Part shown: one piece after another, positions 1-10,869 of the stretch
Position numbering within the stretch: position 1 is the stretch's first letter
Layout of the letters: each line of letters starts with the position of its first letter
Assembly: GCA_963576735.1 (NCBI GenBank)
Contig: OY755178.1
Location: 16,244,001 to 16,308,000, forward strand
Source: Bedellia somnulentella
Lineage: Eukaryota; Arthropoda; Insecta; Lepidoptera; Bedelliidae
DNA length: 64,000 nucleotides
Direction: 5' to 3'
The notes under the pieces: model-generated
The model's input: only the letters and a program-made list of their open reading frames with translations
What the model was told of the DNA's origin: nothing
Database searches by the model: none
Made by a program: the position numbers and the translations under genes

Positions 1-280
1 ATTGGGGTATGCAGAGACTATCGAACGCCACTTCGTGAGATCCTGAAAATCCCCTTTAGCATCGTTTACATCCATAAATCTTTTCATACATGCTCTTTTA
101 TTTTTCATACTTTGGACGCCTGCCTTTTTTGAGCACTCTCTCTTTTTGGTCTGAATGTGTCCTCGATGGTCATCCTCTACTAACACTACCTTCCAATTTA
201 GCTCTATAGATATATTTACCAATTGACTGTCATCTATCCTCCCTATGTGGCCAAATCATCTTAACATGCCTTTTTCTGTC
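1..280 (-). mobile_element. RTE-clade LINE, 3' end fragment
   Basis: Read on the minus strand this matches the C-terminal coding end and 3' tail of the RTE copies at 23330-25293 and 59213-60328. It begins at the window edge inside the conserved tail (ATTGGGGTATGCAGAGACTA) and loses similarity near 280. It has substitutions and small indels relative to the other copies, so it is an old dead fragment. It contains no usable ORF. Confidence 0.8.
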
Positions 281-820
281 TTTTATATACTTATGTATCA
301 CGGTTATAAAAATGGACAAAAAAAATGGGATATCTTTGTGGTAATTTCCAAGAATTAATTTATAAGCAGTATAAAGCAAATTACAAAAAAAAAGCTTACT
401 TAAAAATTCAATTTACCTGCTCCGATTTTCAATGAAAGGACTCGTCTTTACTTTTTGTTCTAAATACAGTAAAGGCAATGAAGCCCTCCATTTATTTTCT
501 TAAGAATCTCATTAAATTTATAAACGTCTAGTACGAGTCACTTTTGATGCTGAATATTTTATGTGAAAGTTGGCCGGCGATACTTTAGAGGTTTCTTTAC
601 TTAACCTGACTAGAAATTGCTGGAACTTATGCGCTTTTTTGCGAACTTTATTTATTTTAAGTGCTCGATTTTGTTTGACGTCTTTGATGTTATAAAGATT
701 TTAATAGGATTAAGGTTTTGACTTAAATTATTTTAGGGAATTATTTACAGAAAATACCTATATCTAGAAAGGGTTTAGCAATTAACAATGACTGGAATAA
801 ATTTCTAGGCAAAATAATAA
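281..820. other. unassigned AT-rich DNA
   Basis: I see no gene, long ORF or recognisable repeat in this stretch between an RTE fragment and a short hairpin element. Confidence 0.5.
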
Positions 821-955
821 TAAAAGATGTTATTAAAGGAAAGAAAAATTTCGACACTGGCGGGGTTCGGAAATTTTTCTTTCCTTTAATAACATCTTTT
901 ATTTATGAGTAATAATCCCCACATGAGGAATTCATGTCAAAAAACATTAAATTAA
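821..955. mobile_element. tRNA-like palindromic element, short hairpin copy
   Basis: Two 30-base arms (821-850 and 872-901) are reverse complements around a 21-base loop. The loop keeps only the 3' end of the tRNA-like sequence (GACACTGGCGGGGTTCG). The right arm continues into the family's terminal motif, AATAATCCCCACATGAGGAA. Same family as 16022-16475 and 27196-27640. Confidence 0.75.
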
Positions 956-1083
956 AATAATAATAGTTTATCATAACGAAGGTGACATTCAAACACTTCA
1001 TCAGTTATAAATAATGGCGTGAGTATATGTATGTTTGTATGTATCAGTTATATGTTTTCTTTTTGTTTGAATAATTTTACCTT

Positions 1084-1225
1084 AGGCTTAGATAAGCACT
1101 ACCCCCATTTCTTCCCATCGGTGTTCGTAAGCGCAATGCTGTTGGAGACCCATCACCAAAACCTTTGTTTTACAATCGTATTCCCACACAGCTTCCCAAA
1201 GTGACTGAGGTATTTCTCATTGGAA
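1084..1225 (+). mobile_element. Metulj-like SINE, internal fragment
   Basis: Carries the core of the SINE: CACTACCCC, the TCGTAAG motif, TTGGAGACCCATCACCAAAA and an AAAGTGACTGAGG-like block. Head and tail are missing. Confidence 0.7.
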
Positions 1226-1261
1226 AATAATTATCCGTTTACCAAACATATTTTTAATGAT

Positions 1262-1560
1262 AAATAAAGAATAAATAAAGGAAAGAAAAATTTCGACACA
1301 GGCGGGAATCGAACCCGCGACTTCGGGTATACGCCCCCGTCGCTCTGCCAATTGAGCTACCGTGTCAATGGCTGCCAGCGCGAAATTCTTCTATCCTTTG
1401 TTTCTTTTACACTTTTTATTCAGTAGTGTTTGCTTTCCCTACTTCCGATTTTTTTTACAAATTCGGAGGTAGGTAAGTAGGTAGGCCTGTGTCGAAATTT
1501 TTCTTTCCTTTATTTATTAGTAATAATCCCAACATGAGGTTTTCATGAATAAAAACATTA
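1262..1560 (-). mobile_element. tRNA-like palindromic element
   Basis: The tRNA-like sequence lies at 1295-1366 on the minus strand. It has pairing acceptor ends, a D-arm and a T-arm with GGTTCGATTCCCGCC-type sequence. The terminal block 1267-1305 recurs inverted at 1485-1523, so the element can fold back on itself. The right end carries the family motif ending in GAGGTTTTCATGAA. The anticodon loop lacks the expected U33, so this is not called as a working tRNA. Confidence 0.75.
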
Positions 1561-1678
1561 AAATTATCTTTTTAATGAACATCTAAATTTTAAAATGAGC
1601 AACTTATCTAAGATTACAAGTAAGTACTTTTGATGCAACATCAGTTTTTGGTTAGGTTAGACTTTATTGATGTATCGT

Positions 1679-1735
1679 TGAAGCTCTGGCTTTCCCTTCT
1701 AGGGATTTATAGCCGTGAGTATATGTTTGTATGTA
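1679..1735 (+). mobile_element. Metulj-like SINE, 3' tail
   Basis: The tail motif GCTCTGGCT, the GGGATTTATAGCCGTGAGTA motif and a TATGT-rich end are present; the rest is lost. Confidence 0.7.
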
Positions 1736-2261
1736 CTTCACCAATTAAAATTATCTTATCTTGAATTTTTAATTTTTCTGTGAAAAATGTTCGCCAAATA
1801 GTTGACTCATTATATAAAATCAGTTTGGAGATTCCAAAATATTTAAACGTACAAGTTGGCCTATTTATCATAACTCTGAATTTAATAACAATTTTTATAA
1901 TTACTTTCGCAGATTAATATTTTTCAAAAATAACTTTAATCTATGAATTTGAGACCTGTATTTATCGAAAAAGTTTGATGCGAATATTTTAATCAAAGTT
2001 AATATTTTTACCAAAGGTAAGGAATTTCATGGTAAGGATTTTTTATGGGATTTGAAACAGAAACGGATGTATATAAGTGGTATAAGAGATATACAAAGCC
2101 AATGTTAATGATATTCTTTCTAGGGGACGGATAAGTGTGATAAAGATCAGACGGGTGTGAAAAGTTGGTAAATTTTGTACATAATTCATACCTTTAACGT
2201 AAGTTTCAATTCAATAATAATAAGTTTGTAAATTATATGCCAAATAATATATAATTATATT
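1736..2261. other. unassigned AT-rich DNA
   Basis: No gene or recognisable repeat seen between two Metulj-like SINE copies. Confidence 0.45.
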
Positions 2262-2516
2262 GCCGTGTAGTGTCGGCTAAGAATAACACTACCCCATTTC
2301 TACCCGTGGGTGATCGTAAGAGGCGACTAAGAGTAAAGGGGCTTTTAAAGTGATTTTTGGGCGATGTGGTTGGAGACCCGTCACCAAAAACATTTATTAT
2401 TACCATCTTTTCCCCAATCAACTTCCAAAAGTGGCTGAGGAATGTCTCATTCCAAAGCTCTGTTCATTCAATTAAGGGATTTTTAGCCGTGAGTATATGT
2501 ATGTATGTATGTATAT
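2262..2516 (+). mobile_element. Metulj-like SINE, near full length
   Basis: A complete copy from the head (GCCGTGTAGTGTCGGC) to the (ATGT)n tail. It includes the AAGAGGCGACTAAG block, TTGGAGACCCGTCACCAAAA, the AACTTCCAAAAGTGGCTGAG block and the GCCGTGAGTATATGTATG tail. Open frames through it are accidental. Confidence 0.85.
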
Positions 2517-2548
2517 AAATGATATGATCATACAAAAGTTATTTTGCG

Positions 2549-2755
2549 CCGTGCGGTGCCGGCTTAGAATGACACTACCACTTTCTACCCATGGCTTTCG
2601 TAAAAGGTATGTAGGTTTAGTAGTGTAGTGTTTGTGTGTTAGTAGGCTTTAAAAGTGTTGTTTGGGCGATCAACTTCCAAATGTGGCGGAGGAGTTTCTA
2701 GCTATGAATCTCTGGCTTCGCCTTTTATGTATTTATGACAATAAGTATATATATT
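2549..2755 (+). mobile_element. Metulj-like SINE, degenerate
   Basis: The head GCCGTGCGGTGCCGGC and a recognisable core are present. The middle is shortened and partly replaced by a TAGTGT-rich insert, and the tail is weak. Confidence 0.7.
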
Positions 2756-3031
2756 AATAAATAAAGAATAAATAAAGGAAAGAAAAATTTCGACACAGGC
2801 GGGGATCGAACCCGCGACCTCGGGTAAGCGCCCCGGACGCTCTGCCAACTGAGCTACCGTGTCAGTTGGCTGCCAGTGCGAAATTCTTCTATCCTTTATT
2901 TTGTTTACACGTTTAAGTAGTGTTTGCGTTTCCTACCTCCGAATTTTTTACTAATTCGGAAGGCCACTTGTCTACCTTTTCAGATAGAATGCAAATGTTG
3001 AAAACGCCTAACTATCACATAATTCAAATCT
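2756..3031 (-). mobile_element. tRNA-like element, unit adjoining the next palindrome
   Basis: The tRNA-like sequence is at 2792-2863 on the minus strand. It is followed by the family's accessory block, ending in AAAACGCCTAACTATCACAT. It runs directly into the palindrome at 3032-3410, so the two form a compound repeat of about 650 bases. Confidence 0.8.
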
Positions 3032-3410
3032 TTTTGTTCATGAAAACCTCATGTGGGGATTATTACTAATAAATAAAGAATAAATAAAGGAAAGAAAAAT
3101 TTCGACACAGGCGGGGATCGAACCCGCGACCTCGGGTAAGCGCCCCGGACGCTCTGCTTTCTGCTTTTTGAATTAGTAAAAAATTCGGAGGTAGGAAACG
3201 CAAACACTACTTAAACGTGTAAACGAAATAAAGGATAGAAGAATTTCGCACTGGCGGCAGCCAACTGACACGGTAGCTCAGTTGGCAGAGCGTCCGGGGC
3301 GCTTACCCGAGGTCGCGGGTTCGATCCCCGCCTGTGTCGAAATTTTTCTTTCCTTTATTTATTCTTTATTTATTAGTAATAATCCCCACATGAGGTTTTC
3401 ATGAACAAAA
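3032..3410. mobile_element. tRNA-like palindromic element with two opposed tRNA-like halves
   Basis: Arms of about 126 bases (3032-3157 and 3285-3410) look almost perfectly inverted. The right arm completes a whole tRNA-like sequence on the plus strand (3267-3338). The left arm holds its mirror image, cut off after the D-arm (3104-3157). Both ends carry the terminal motif TTCATGAAAACCTCATGTGG. Confidence 0.85.
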
Positions 3411-3772
3411 TGATTTGAATTAAGTATATATATATGCATGTAATGTGTACAAAAGTTATTGATTGACTTTACATAGAATTGTTTAGAACAGATATTTATT
3501 TATTTAAGAAAACGAAACCCAATAACCACAACAAAGCAACCATGCAAGTATAAATAAAACTGTGTTTTCTTCAAGTGTTGTCTATTCGACCCTTCCCGGA
3601 TCCTACTCGACTTACAAAGGGTTAAACCTTCCAAAGCCAACACAGTAGGGTAAGGGTCAACTTACAATAACGTTTATTTAGAAAGATGTTGTGTCTAGGA
3701 ATAGGCAATACAAGGTTGCAAGTGTAGTATAAAAACATGTTTTTCTTTACCTTATAAATGAAAATTGTGTCT

Positions 3773-4036
3773 GCTGTGTAGTGTCGGCTTAGAATAACAC
3801 TACCCCATTCCTGCCGGTGGGTGTACGTAAGAGGCAACTAACGGTGTTGGGGCTTTTAAGGGATTTTTGGGCGATGCGGTTGGAGACCCATCACCAACAA
3901 CCTTTATTTTGACATCTTTTCCCCACTCAACTTTCCAAAAGTGGCTGAGGAACTTCTAGTTCCTTAGCTCTGGCTACCCCTTCTTGGGATTTATAGCCAT
4001 GAGTATATGTATGTATGTATGAAGTATATGTATGTT
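3773..4036 (+). mobile_element. Metulj-like SINE, near full length
   Basis: Complete head, core and (ATGT)n tail. It differs from the 2262 copy in the GTGTACGTAAGAGGC block, a variant shared with the copies at 21694 and 38632, which suggests a subfamily. Confidence 0.85.
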
Positions 4037-4113
4037 TGAATAAAACATACGAGTTTTGGTATTCAAAAAATATTTAGTAAATTTTGTAACTTAAAAATTA
4101 AACTTAATAATCT

Positions 4114-4190
4114 GTGGCGGTTGGAGACCCATCACCAACGATATTTTATTTCTACCATCATGTCCCCTATCAACTTTCAAATATGGCTGG
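4114..4190 (+). mobile_element. Metulj-like SINE, core fragment
   Basis: Only the GGTTGGAGACCCATCACCAA block and the following CAACTTTCAAA region remain. Confidence 0.65.
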
Positions 4191-4827
4191 TTGTAACAAA
4201 GGTGTGAAGTTTCTAGATCTCAAGCTCTATATGGAGGATGGATTTGAGTTCATAAAATTTCCTATACCTAATATCGAGGGTAAGAAAGCACTGTCGAAAC
4301 TTTATCTTTATTACGAAGTTTTGACACAATATTATGATAAACGACGAGCGATAAGCAATTTAAAAAGATTTCGTTGCTTCATCTTTAATGTTTCGTAAAA
4401 TCTTTGTTTACCAGCAAGAATAATTTGTAAATGTCTTATGATATAAGTATCAAGTTTGAAAAATTAGTAAACACTCTTTTCTTAGACCAGAAATTATTAA
4501 ATGCAATATTAAGTGTGTTTCTATTACATTATTTTCAAATCATTGTGGAAATATTGTATATGTATTTAGTAAATATTGTAGATAAAAAAACTTTTTTATA
4601 TGTTATGTTTTTATTTTTTTTTGTATTGTCACTAATTGTTTAATATAGTACACATATTTCTTAAAAACCTTTTGTATAATATAATATTATGAGTTACTGA
4701 GCTAGGTAGAGAAAATTTTATACTGAATTTAATACATTCTAAATTTACTGATTTTGTTATAAATACTATAATAATAACAAAATGTAAGATTTTAATTTTA
4801 ACACATTATTGCATACAGATATGTAGC
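4191..4827. other. unassigned AT-rich DNA
   Basis: Short open frames here have no recognisable domain and typical AT-rich composition; I do not call a gene. Confidence 0.45.
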
Positions 4828-5193
4828 GACATGATAGCCCAGTGGGTAGAACACCCGCCCGAAAACAGAAGGGCGTGAGTTCCAATCCTGGGTCGGGCCT
4901 ACACCAATTTGTTTTTTCAAAAGTCATATGTGTGGTTAATTTATCAAGGTTGTTAACGGTGAGGGAAAACATCGTGAGGAAACCCACATGGCTGAGTTGT
5001 ACCTAGTCATGTGACAGTGTATTCGTACAAAACGGCGATAGGCCTGCCCCCTATCACATGAGTGCACTGTCTAAGCAAAACGTGGGTACCTTCTCTGGAC
5101 ACTAGATGGCGCTGCCATGTGAGTTCAGAAGTATTGGTACCTCTGCCAACCCCTTCGGGGATAAACGGCGTGAACGTTTATGTTATGTTATAT
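4828..5193 (+). mobile_element. tRNA-derived SINE (family 2), full length
   Basis: The head at about 4828-4898 resembles a tRNA: GATAGCCCAGTGGGTAGA looks like an A box and GAGTTCCAATCC like a B box. A tRNA-unrelated body follows (ATCGTGAGGAAACCCACATG), then a tail CCTCTGCCAACCCCTTCGGG ... CGGCGTGAACG. That tail resembles the 3' end of the local RTE LINE. Shorter copies lie at 8348-8530, 36862-37169 and 42283-42530. Confidence 0.75.
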
Positions 5194-6462
5194 ATAATTT
5201 TTTTTTTGCAAAGGTACAAATCATTTCAATTTAGTACACCAAGTAGCTTTTTGTGAAAATAATATTTGAATTATAATGTTTATAGTCTGATTTCTTAAAC
5301 TCTGTTAATTAAATAGGGTTAGTAATTTTTGAAAAATAGGAAAAAACAAATTGGAGAAAAGGAATTATTTCATGAAAACCGCAAAGATGAGTTTATCTAT
5401 GCATAGTATATTTGTTGAAAGCTTCTAACATGTGTAAACAATCTAGGCACAAATTTGATACTCTGAACATGTGAAAACAATGTTCAAGCAAGTTTTTTTT
5501 AAATATGTGATGCGCAAAAAGTTTCAATATCACTTGTTACAATATAGAAACCATTTCATTTGCTATAAATGTACAAATAAAAAGAAAAATGTTTTATACA
5601 CACAACGATGTATTTCTATATTCCAAAGGTATTCGTGTATAGTATTCGATTAGTTTACGTTTGAAATTTTTGGAGTAAAAAATACAATTTTATTTATAAC
5701 GCAAGACATAATCTGTCTTGAATCAGATTAATTCCTGAAAACTTGATATTTAAAATTAGTAACGACTGCTACAAAATAATTTGACTACGTATTCTTCGTA
5801 GACAGAAAATTGCTATAAGCACAAGCGAGTACATGCTACACAGGCAACACGTAGTCGTTATTACATATTCGTAACATATGGCGTAGTCATATTTAAGCTG
5901 ACTAAACTTATTAATACCCTTATTAATTTACCAAATTAGTTGAATGTGTTAGCTGATACTCATTTCTTAAGAATAGAAAAAATAGATAAAGATTAGAAAC
6001 CAATTTTTGTACCAATTCATTGACAATCGGGTAAACATTTTTTTTTGTTGGTGTGATGGTATTTTGTGATTTCACTATTTCGGTAACACCCAACCTATTC
6101 CTAATACTATAAGTTATAACCAGCTATAATTTAGAATTATTCACCAACCCTGATGGTATATTAGCCGCGTTATCATCAATTTATGAAAATTTTGATCATG
6201 TGAAAGTAAATCAATTAATTTGGTATAAACAACATCAGAATGTGATGGAAAATTATGTATTAAAATTACCGAACAGGTTTGGCATAGCATTTGAGCTTCA
6301 GTAAATTTCCTGTTAGTTATGTCAGCTGCTACACGCTGGTTTTCAGTCAGCAAGCTCAGCAAAATGTATACTCATCATGATTTGATTAAACTAAATCCCT
6401 CACTAAATTGTCGTGTGAATTCATTCGTGTTGTATCCTTACATACATACGTATATATATATA
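5194..6462. other. unassigned AT-rich DNA
   Basis: No recognisable gene. A minus-strand open frame at 6141-6362 is slightly less AT-biased than its surroundings, but I recognise no domain in it. Confidence 0.4.
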
Positions 6463-7408
6463 CTAGCTGACCCCACAGACTTCGTACTGTCAAAAGTGTA
6501 GACTTTCACGGCGTCGAACTGAAATATTTAACTGACCCGTTGAGGGTCTCTGTCATGCGATGAGAATAAAAGTGTTTTTAATAGTATTTTTTTATTTTAT
6601 ATTTTTTAAGTTTATAAGTATAGTAGTTTGGGCTGAGATTGATTCTGAGTTAGTCAGTCCGTCTTGTCTTGCGCTTCATGCACGCGTGTCAATTTTGTTG
6701 CGAAGTAATTTTAAAATTGTATCATATTCTAAGATGTTAATTTAAATTAAATGATGTCAAGGACAATTTTGTTCAAAATTAAATACTCTTAATCAACAAC
6801 ACAATTATTTGAGTAAGGATTAATATAATGTTTATAAAATATTATGGCAAATAATTGGCAATAGTGCATTAATTTCGACCAAATTTGATTGTCATAAAAA
6901 AGTTATGGTGAGTCAATCTTAAAAGATACACACATACTGTCGTGGACATTTTTTTTAGATCATTTAAAAAGGAATAATTCTTTCCGTGTCCGTTCTTTTC
7001 TTTCCGTTTGCGCAGCGCACACAACGCAAGCCTTAAAATATGAATAATTATCCCCGTTTTTTTATTTATTTTTATTTTATTTATTTATTTGGCACACAAA
7101 CAGTATTATGACATAGCATTGGTATACAAAATTTAAAAAACAATACAAATTCGGACATAATACCAAAAAACTGTGTACACAGCATGATGTTAAATAATCA
7201 GTTGAGATGACAACTTAAGAAATATATTAAACATTGTTCGCTGATTCTTTTCTCCTATTGGTCGCAGCGTGATGATATATAGCCTAAAGCCTTCCTCAAT
7301 AAATGGACTATCCAACACAAACATATTTTTTCAATTTGATTTGGCAGTTCCTGAGATTCTAGCGTTCAAACAAACAAACTCTTCAGCTTTATAATATTAG
7401 TATAGATA
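6463..7408 (+). repeat. old interspersed repeat, possible rolling-circle or MITE type
   Basis: The start (CTAGCTGACCCCACAGACTT) and end (TTTATAATATTAGTATAGAT, after CAAACAAACAAAC) resemble a repeat widespread in insects. A LINE-tail-like repeat (7056-7226) sits inside. The element class cannot be settled from this copy. Confidence 0.45.
7056..7226 (-). mobile_element. LINE-tail-like repeat, copy 1
   Basis: Begins with (TTTA)n and continues GGCACACAAACAGTATTA. The same approximately 160-base sequence recurs at 15271-15430. Read on the minus strand it ends in an A-rich (TAAA)n tail, as expected of a LINE or SINE 3' end. Confidence 0.6.
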
Positions 7409-7439
7409 TACTCACGAACATAAATCCTAATAAAATATT

Positions 7440-8033
7440 TTTTAACAAAAAGAAAACCGACTTCATAGTTGAAAAAACAACCGAAAATAAACCATCTAGT
7501 ACTAAAAAGTACGAAATAAGTTTTTTAATTGAATATGAGTACTGTGATTAATACCTTAGCAATTTCTTTATTCCACACGCGTCAGTTCAACCTACCTAAA
7601 TATTAAAATTCTCTTCATTTAATTTGTGAGCCGGTGCCAGCCTCGATGATAATTGATAATAAGAAGTGTGTATTTCGCACTTCTTACACATGTAAAATGT
7701 AGGGTACCTTGTAGTTGTAGGGTAAATTGATTTTTGTACGTATTACCATTAAAAACGTTAGGCAATAGATATATATTGTTTAGATTGTAATAATCAGAGA
7801 TAAATAGTAGGGTGAATTTACTTTTGTTTGACTGGCACCGACTCAAAAATTAATTTAAGAGAATTGTAATATTTAGGTAGGTTGAACTGACGCGTGTGGA
7901 ATAAAGAAATTGCTAAGGTATCAATCACAGTACTCATATTCAATTCAAAAATTTATTTCGTACTTTTTAGTACTAGATGGTTTATTTTCGGTTGTTTTTC
8001 CAACTACGAAGTCGGTTTTCTTTTTGTTAAAAA
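7440..8033. mobile_element. foldback element with about 200-base inverted arms
   Basis: The arms 7440-7640 and 7831-8033 are near-perfect reverse complements. The outer ends are TTAACAAAAAGAAAACCGAC and its inverse. The inner ends include CACACGCGTCAGTTCAACCT. The spacer of about 190 bases contains its own small hairpin (AAGAAGTGTG ... CACTTCTTA). No transposase is encoded, so it would be non-autonomous. Confidence 0.75.
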
Positions 8034-8055
8034 TTATTTTATTTTACGAGTTTCT

Positions 8056-8161
8056 GGGATAAGAAGTGGTGGGAGACCGCTCAAAACCGTCTGGAGTGTA
8101 AGAAGGGAAGAGAGGCCTTTGCCCAGCAGTGGGACATAAATGGCTAATAATAATAAATAAT
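8056..8161 (+). mobile_element. LINE C-terminal fragment, AAT-tailed
   Basis: Matches the last part of the fragment at 50650-50990, including AGAGAGGCCTTTGCCCAGCA and the (AAT)n tail. 5' truncated. Confidence 0.7.
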
Positions 8162-8347
8162 ACGAGTTTTAGAGATGGGTAGACCTGGCAAAGATGCCTC
8201 TCGGATGAGGAAGCGACGGTTACTTCATTATTCTTCGTATTTCCGGTATTTCTATTATAGTACGATATTAAATAGGCTCAACCATATGTTACCTTACATT
8301 GTTCTTAAAATCCTTCGAAAGGCGATGGTCTACAATTCTACATCTCA

Positions 8348-8530
8348 AGAAAGACTCAAACGTTCACGCCGAATATCCCTGAAGGGGTTAGCAGAGGTAG
8401 TAATACTTCTGAATATCACGTGACATTGTCACCTGTTGTTCAGAGTACCCACGATTTGCTTAGGTAGTGTTCTCACGTTATACAGGGCAGGCCTATCGGC
8501 GTTTTGAACAAATACATGATTGTGAGTTTC
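8348..8530 (-). mobile_element. tRNA-derived SINE (family 2), 3' part
   Basis: Reverse-strand copy of the body and tail seen at 4828-5193. It contains GGGCAGGCCTATCGGCGTTT and the RTE-like tail near 8350. The tRNA-like head is missing. Confidence 0.65.
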
Positions 8531-8998
8531 GACAGTCCCCTCGATTTCCTGGGACGCCATCATCAGATCCTGGTCTCATGGTACTTTCTCGGTAACAATA
8601 ACATAACAAAAGAAATGTTTAGTAAACCTGTACTTCTCTTAGAATGTGGAAAGAACTGTTTCCTAATACCTAGTGATTGAGGACCCACACCTTCCATCAT
8701 CAGCTCAGCAGCATAACAATATGATTTTCAGAAGCAAATGCCAATATAAGTTCAGAAAATATGTAAAACGCGGTACATTTGCCTATAAAATTTGAGGGTT
8801 CCCCTCGATTTCTCCAGGATCCCATCATCAGACCCTGATATCCTCATCATGGTACCAAACCGGGAGTATCTTCTTTCGAATAAAAAAATAATAATCAAAA
8901 TCGGTTTATAAATGGCGAAGTAATCGGCGAACAAACATAAAAAAATATATATGCGGTCGAATTGAGAACACTCCTTTTTTGAAGTCGGTTAAAAAAGG
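8531..8998 (-). repeat. degenerate interspersed repeat with internal duplication
   Basis: A block CCCTCGATTTC ... CCATCATCAGA occurs twice (near 8541-8585 and 8799-8855). The right end reads CTTTTTTGAAGTCGGTTAAA, and its GAAGTCGGTT motif is shared with the ends of the foldback element at 7440-8033. This suggests a related or parental element. Confidence 0.5.
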
Positions 8999-9002
8999 GT
9001 GT

Positions 9003-9155
9003 CCAGAGCTTTAGAGCAAGAAACTCTTTAGCCACATTTGGAAGTTGATAGCGAACAAGACGTTAGAAACAAAGTATCGTTGTTGATGGGTCTCCAACCG
9101 CATCGCCCAAAAACCACTTAATAAAGTCCCATACCCCTTAGTCACCTCTTACGAC
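9003..9155 (-). mobile_element. Metulj-like SINE fragment
   Basis: Minus-strand core with GATGGGTCTCCAACCGCATC and TAGTCACCTCTTACGAC; both ends are lost. Confidence 0.75.
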
Positions 9156-9334
9156 CTATATCCTTCTACGTATAAAAGTTAACTGTGAATTGTTACTTCA
9201 GTAGAAATAGATCACAGAGGATGCAATACATCAAATAGATGATGTGTTAAAATAACAGGCGTCTGAAGTATGTCTAATAGGAACAGGAGCTTTTATTAAG
9301 GGCTTTACAAATGTTAAAAGATAAAGAAGTTTAT

Positions 9335-9400
9335 CAGATGCAATTAGTAGTCTCCGACTACCCCATAGGATATTACGAGCGTGAACTTATTTCCATATGT
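9335..9400 (+). mobile_element. RTE LINE 3' tail, degenerate
   Basis: TAGTCTCCGACTACCCC followed by a GGCGTGA-like tail resembles the RTE 3' terminus; heavily mutated. Confidence 0.35.
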
Positions 9401-9555
9401 AAGTTTACTCTCCCGTAAAGGGGCAGCCAGAGCAAGTGAATCAGGCATTCTTCAGCTGATTTTGTTGCAGTGTTCATCTTGTCAACAAAATATTGAAATA
9501 TCACAGTTCCCTGTTGGTTAAAAAATATTAAAGCTATAGATGTTTATAACATATG

Positions 9556-9880
9556 CTATATAGGGTCGGCTCAAAATATTGTTATTCGTTATTAACATTA
9601 ATATTGTATTTCTAAGGGTGTTGAAGTTTACTGAGATATTTTTGTGCGATGTGGCTGGATACCCATCTTATATATTCCTCACTTCCGTAATCCTTATCAT
9701 ATCGTTAACGCAAATATCTTGAAGCGTATAAGGCATAGTAAACGCCCTATAAAAAATATAATTTGAATTTTGTTAACTAGTAATAAGTCACTTAACTTCC
9801 AAAAGCATTTGAGCGATTTCCGTTTTTGACGCTTTGGTTATCTCGTTTAGAGATTTATAGTCCAAAGTATATGTATGTAT
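9556..9880 (+). mobile_element. Metulj-like SINE, degenerate and split
   Basis: A head and core remnant lies at 9556-9680 (GGGTCGGCT ... GCGATGTGGCTGGATACCC). A tail remnant lies at 9835-9880 (GATTTATAGTCCAAAGTATA). The intervening sequence is not SINE. Confidence 0.4.
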
Positions 9881-10060
9881 TGCCGTGTAGAGCCGACTTA
9901 GAATGTCAATACCCCTTTCTACCCGGTGTCGTAAAAGGCGGACTTTTCAAATGGTTATTAAGCGATGCGGTGGGAGACCCATCACCAACGATACTTTATT
10001 TCTAACATCTTCTCACATATCAACTTTCAAATTTGGCTTAAGAATTTCTATTCTGAATTC
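9881..10060 (+). mobile_element. Metulj-like SINE, 5' part
   Basis: Head TGCCGTGTAGAGCCGACTTA and core through CAACTTTCAAATTTGGCT. The tail is lost and RTE tail sequence follows soon after. Confidence 0.75.
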
Positions 10061-10125
10061 ATTCATTCATCAGGGGTTCATTGAGATACATGTATGTTAT
10101 GTAATTAATGTGTCTGAATGAAATC

Positions 10126-10250
10126 ATGTATGAAAAGATTGATGGATGTGAACGAAGCCAGAGAGGTTTGCCAGGTTCGTACAAAGTGGTGATCAATAGT
10201 CTCTGCCTACCCCAATGGGAACCAATGGCGTTAGTATATGTATGTATGTC
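10126..10250 (+). mobile_element. RTE LINE 3' tail
   Basis: Contains the conserved end of the RTE ORF (AACGAAGCCAGAGAGGTTTG) and the tail CTCTGCCTACCCCAATGGGA, ending in ATGT repeats. It is a heavily 5'-truncated insertion. Confidence 0.8.
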
Positions 10251-10439
10251 TCTTGCAGACGTCGAGCTCATTTTCGATTCATTAACCGTCGGTAATGGCA
10301 AGTCATCTAACTAATGGGAACACAATTACCGCGTGACTTATACAAGTACATGTTGCGGCTTCGTTCGTGATTTTAGTATCGAAATTAATAATTGTGTTTA
10401 CGAATTAGGTTTGGATTTAATGCTGATGAGCATTTACTT

Positions 10440-10500
10440 CTGTCAGGTTCGTGCAAAAGATGATGAAGAATCTGCCTATGTCAATGGGAATTAATTGCTA
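10440..10500 (+). mobile_element. RTE LINE 3' tail, short remnant
   Basis: CAGGTTCGTGCAAAAGATGA and TCTGCCTATGTCAATGGGAA resemble the RTE terminus. Confidence 0.4.
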
Positions 10501-10835
10501 TAGCATATTTTATATTATAGTACATTACAATAAATGTAAAAGGTATTTTTAGTAAATCAAAGATCGCCTTTTCAATTGATAAATAAACCCATTTTTTTAA
10601 ATAAAAACTATCATTTCATACGAATACTCATAAAAGATTAATATATGCTATTATCTGCTTTTCAGAGTTACCAAAACTCTTACGAATTCGTACCGAAATT
10701 AATATTATTTATTTGCACAAATGTGTGTTTATTATAAGATAATATAATTAAAAACGATCTTTTAACAATACGATAATTACCAAATATATTAAGGTGAATT
10801 AAGTTCAATAATAACGAAATAATAAAACAACTTAC

Positions 10836-10869
10836 CAACAAAAAATCCTAACACAAGTAAAAGCGCCAT
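10836..10869 (-). CDS. possible first coding exon with signal peptide
   Basis: On the minus strand an ATG opens eleven codons reading MALLLVLGFFV, a typical hydrophobic start of a secretory signal peptide. These are followed at once by a consensus donor (G|GTAAGT), ending in phase 1. The sequence upstream (10870-11120) is less AT-rich than its surroundings and contains a pyrimidine/GC-rich block near 11065-11110, as a 5' UTR or promoter might. No following exon can be identified towards position 1, so downstream exons would lie in unrecognised sequence or beyond the window. The Beat gene at the other end also needs a phase-1 leader exon. This exon is about 50 kb downstream of it on the same strand, so it cannot belong to that gene. 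It could also be a chance signal. Confidence 0.35.

Noticed and set aside
1295..1366. tRNA gene
   Set aside because: The fold is tRNA-like but the anticodon arm is irregular, and the sequence lies in a dispersed palindromic repeat present many times; not called as a functional tRNA.
6141..6362. Minus-strand coding fragment
   Set aside because: The composition is slightly better than background, but there is no recognisable domain, splice support or second copy in the window.
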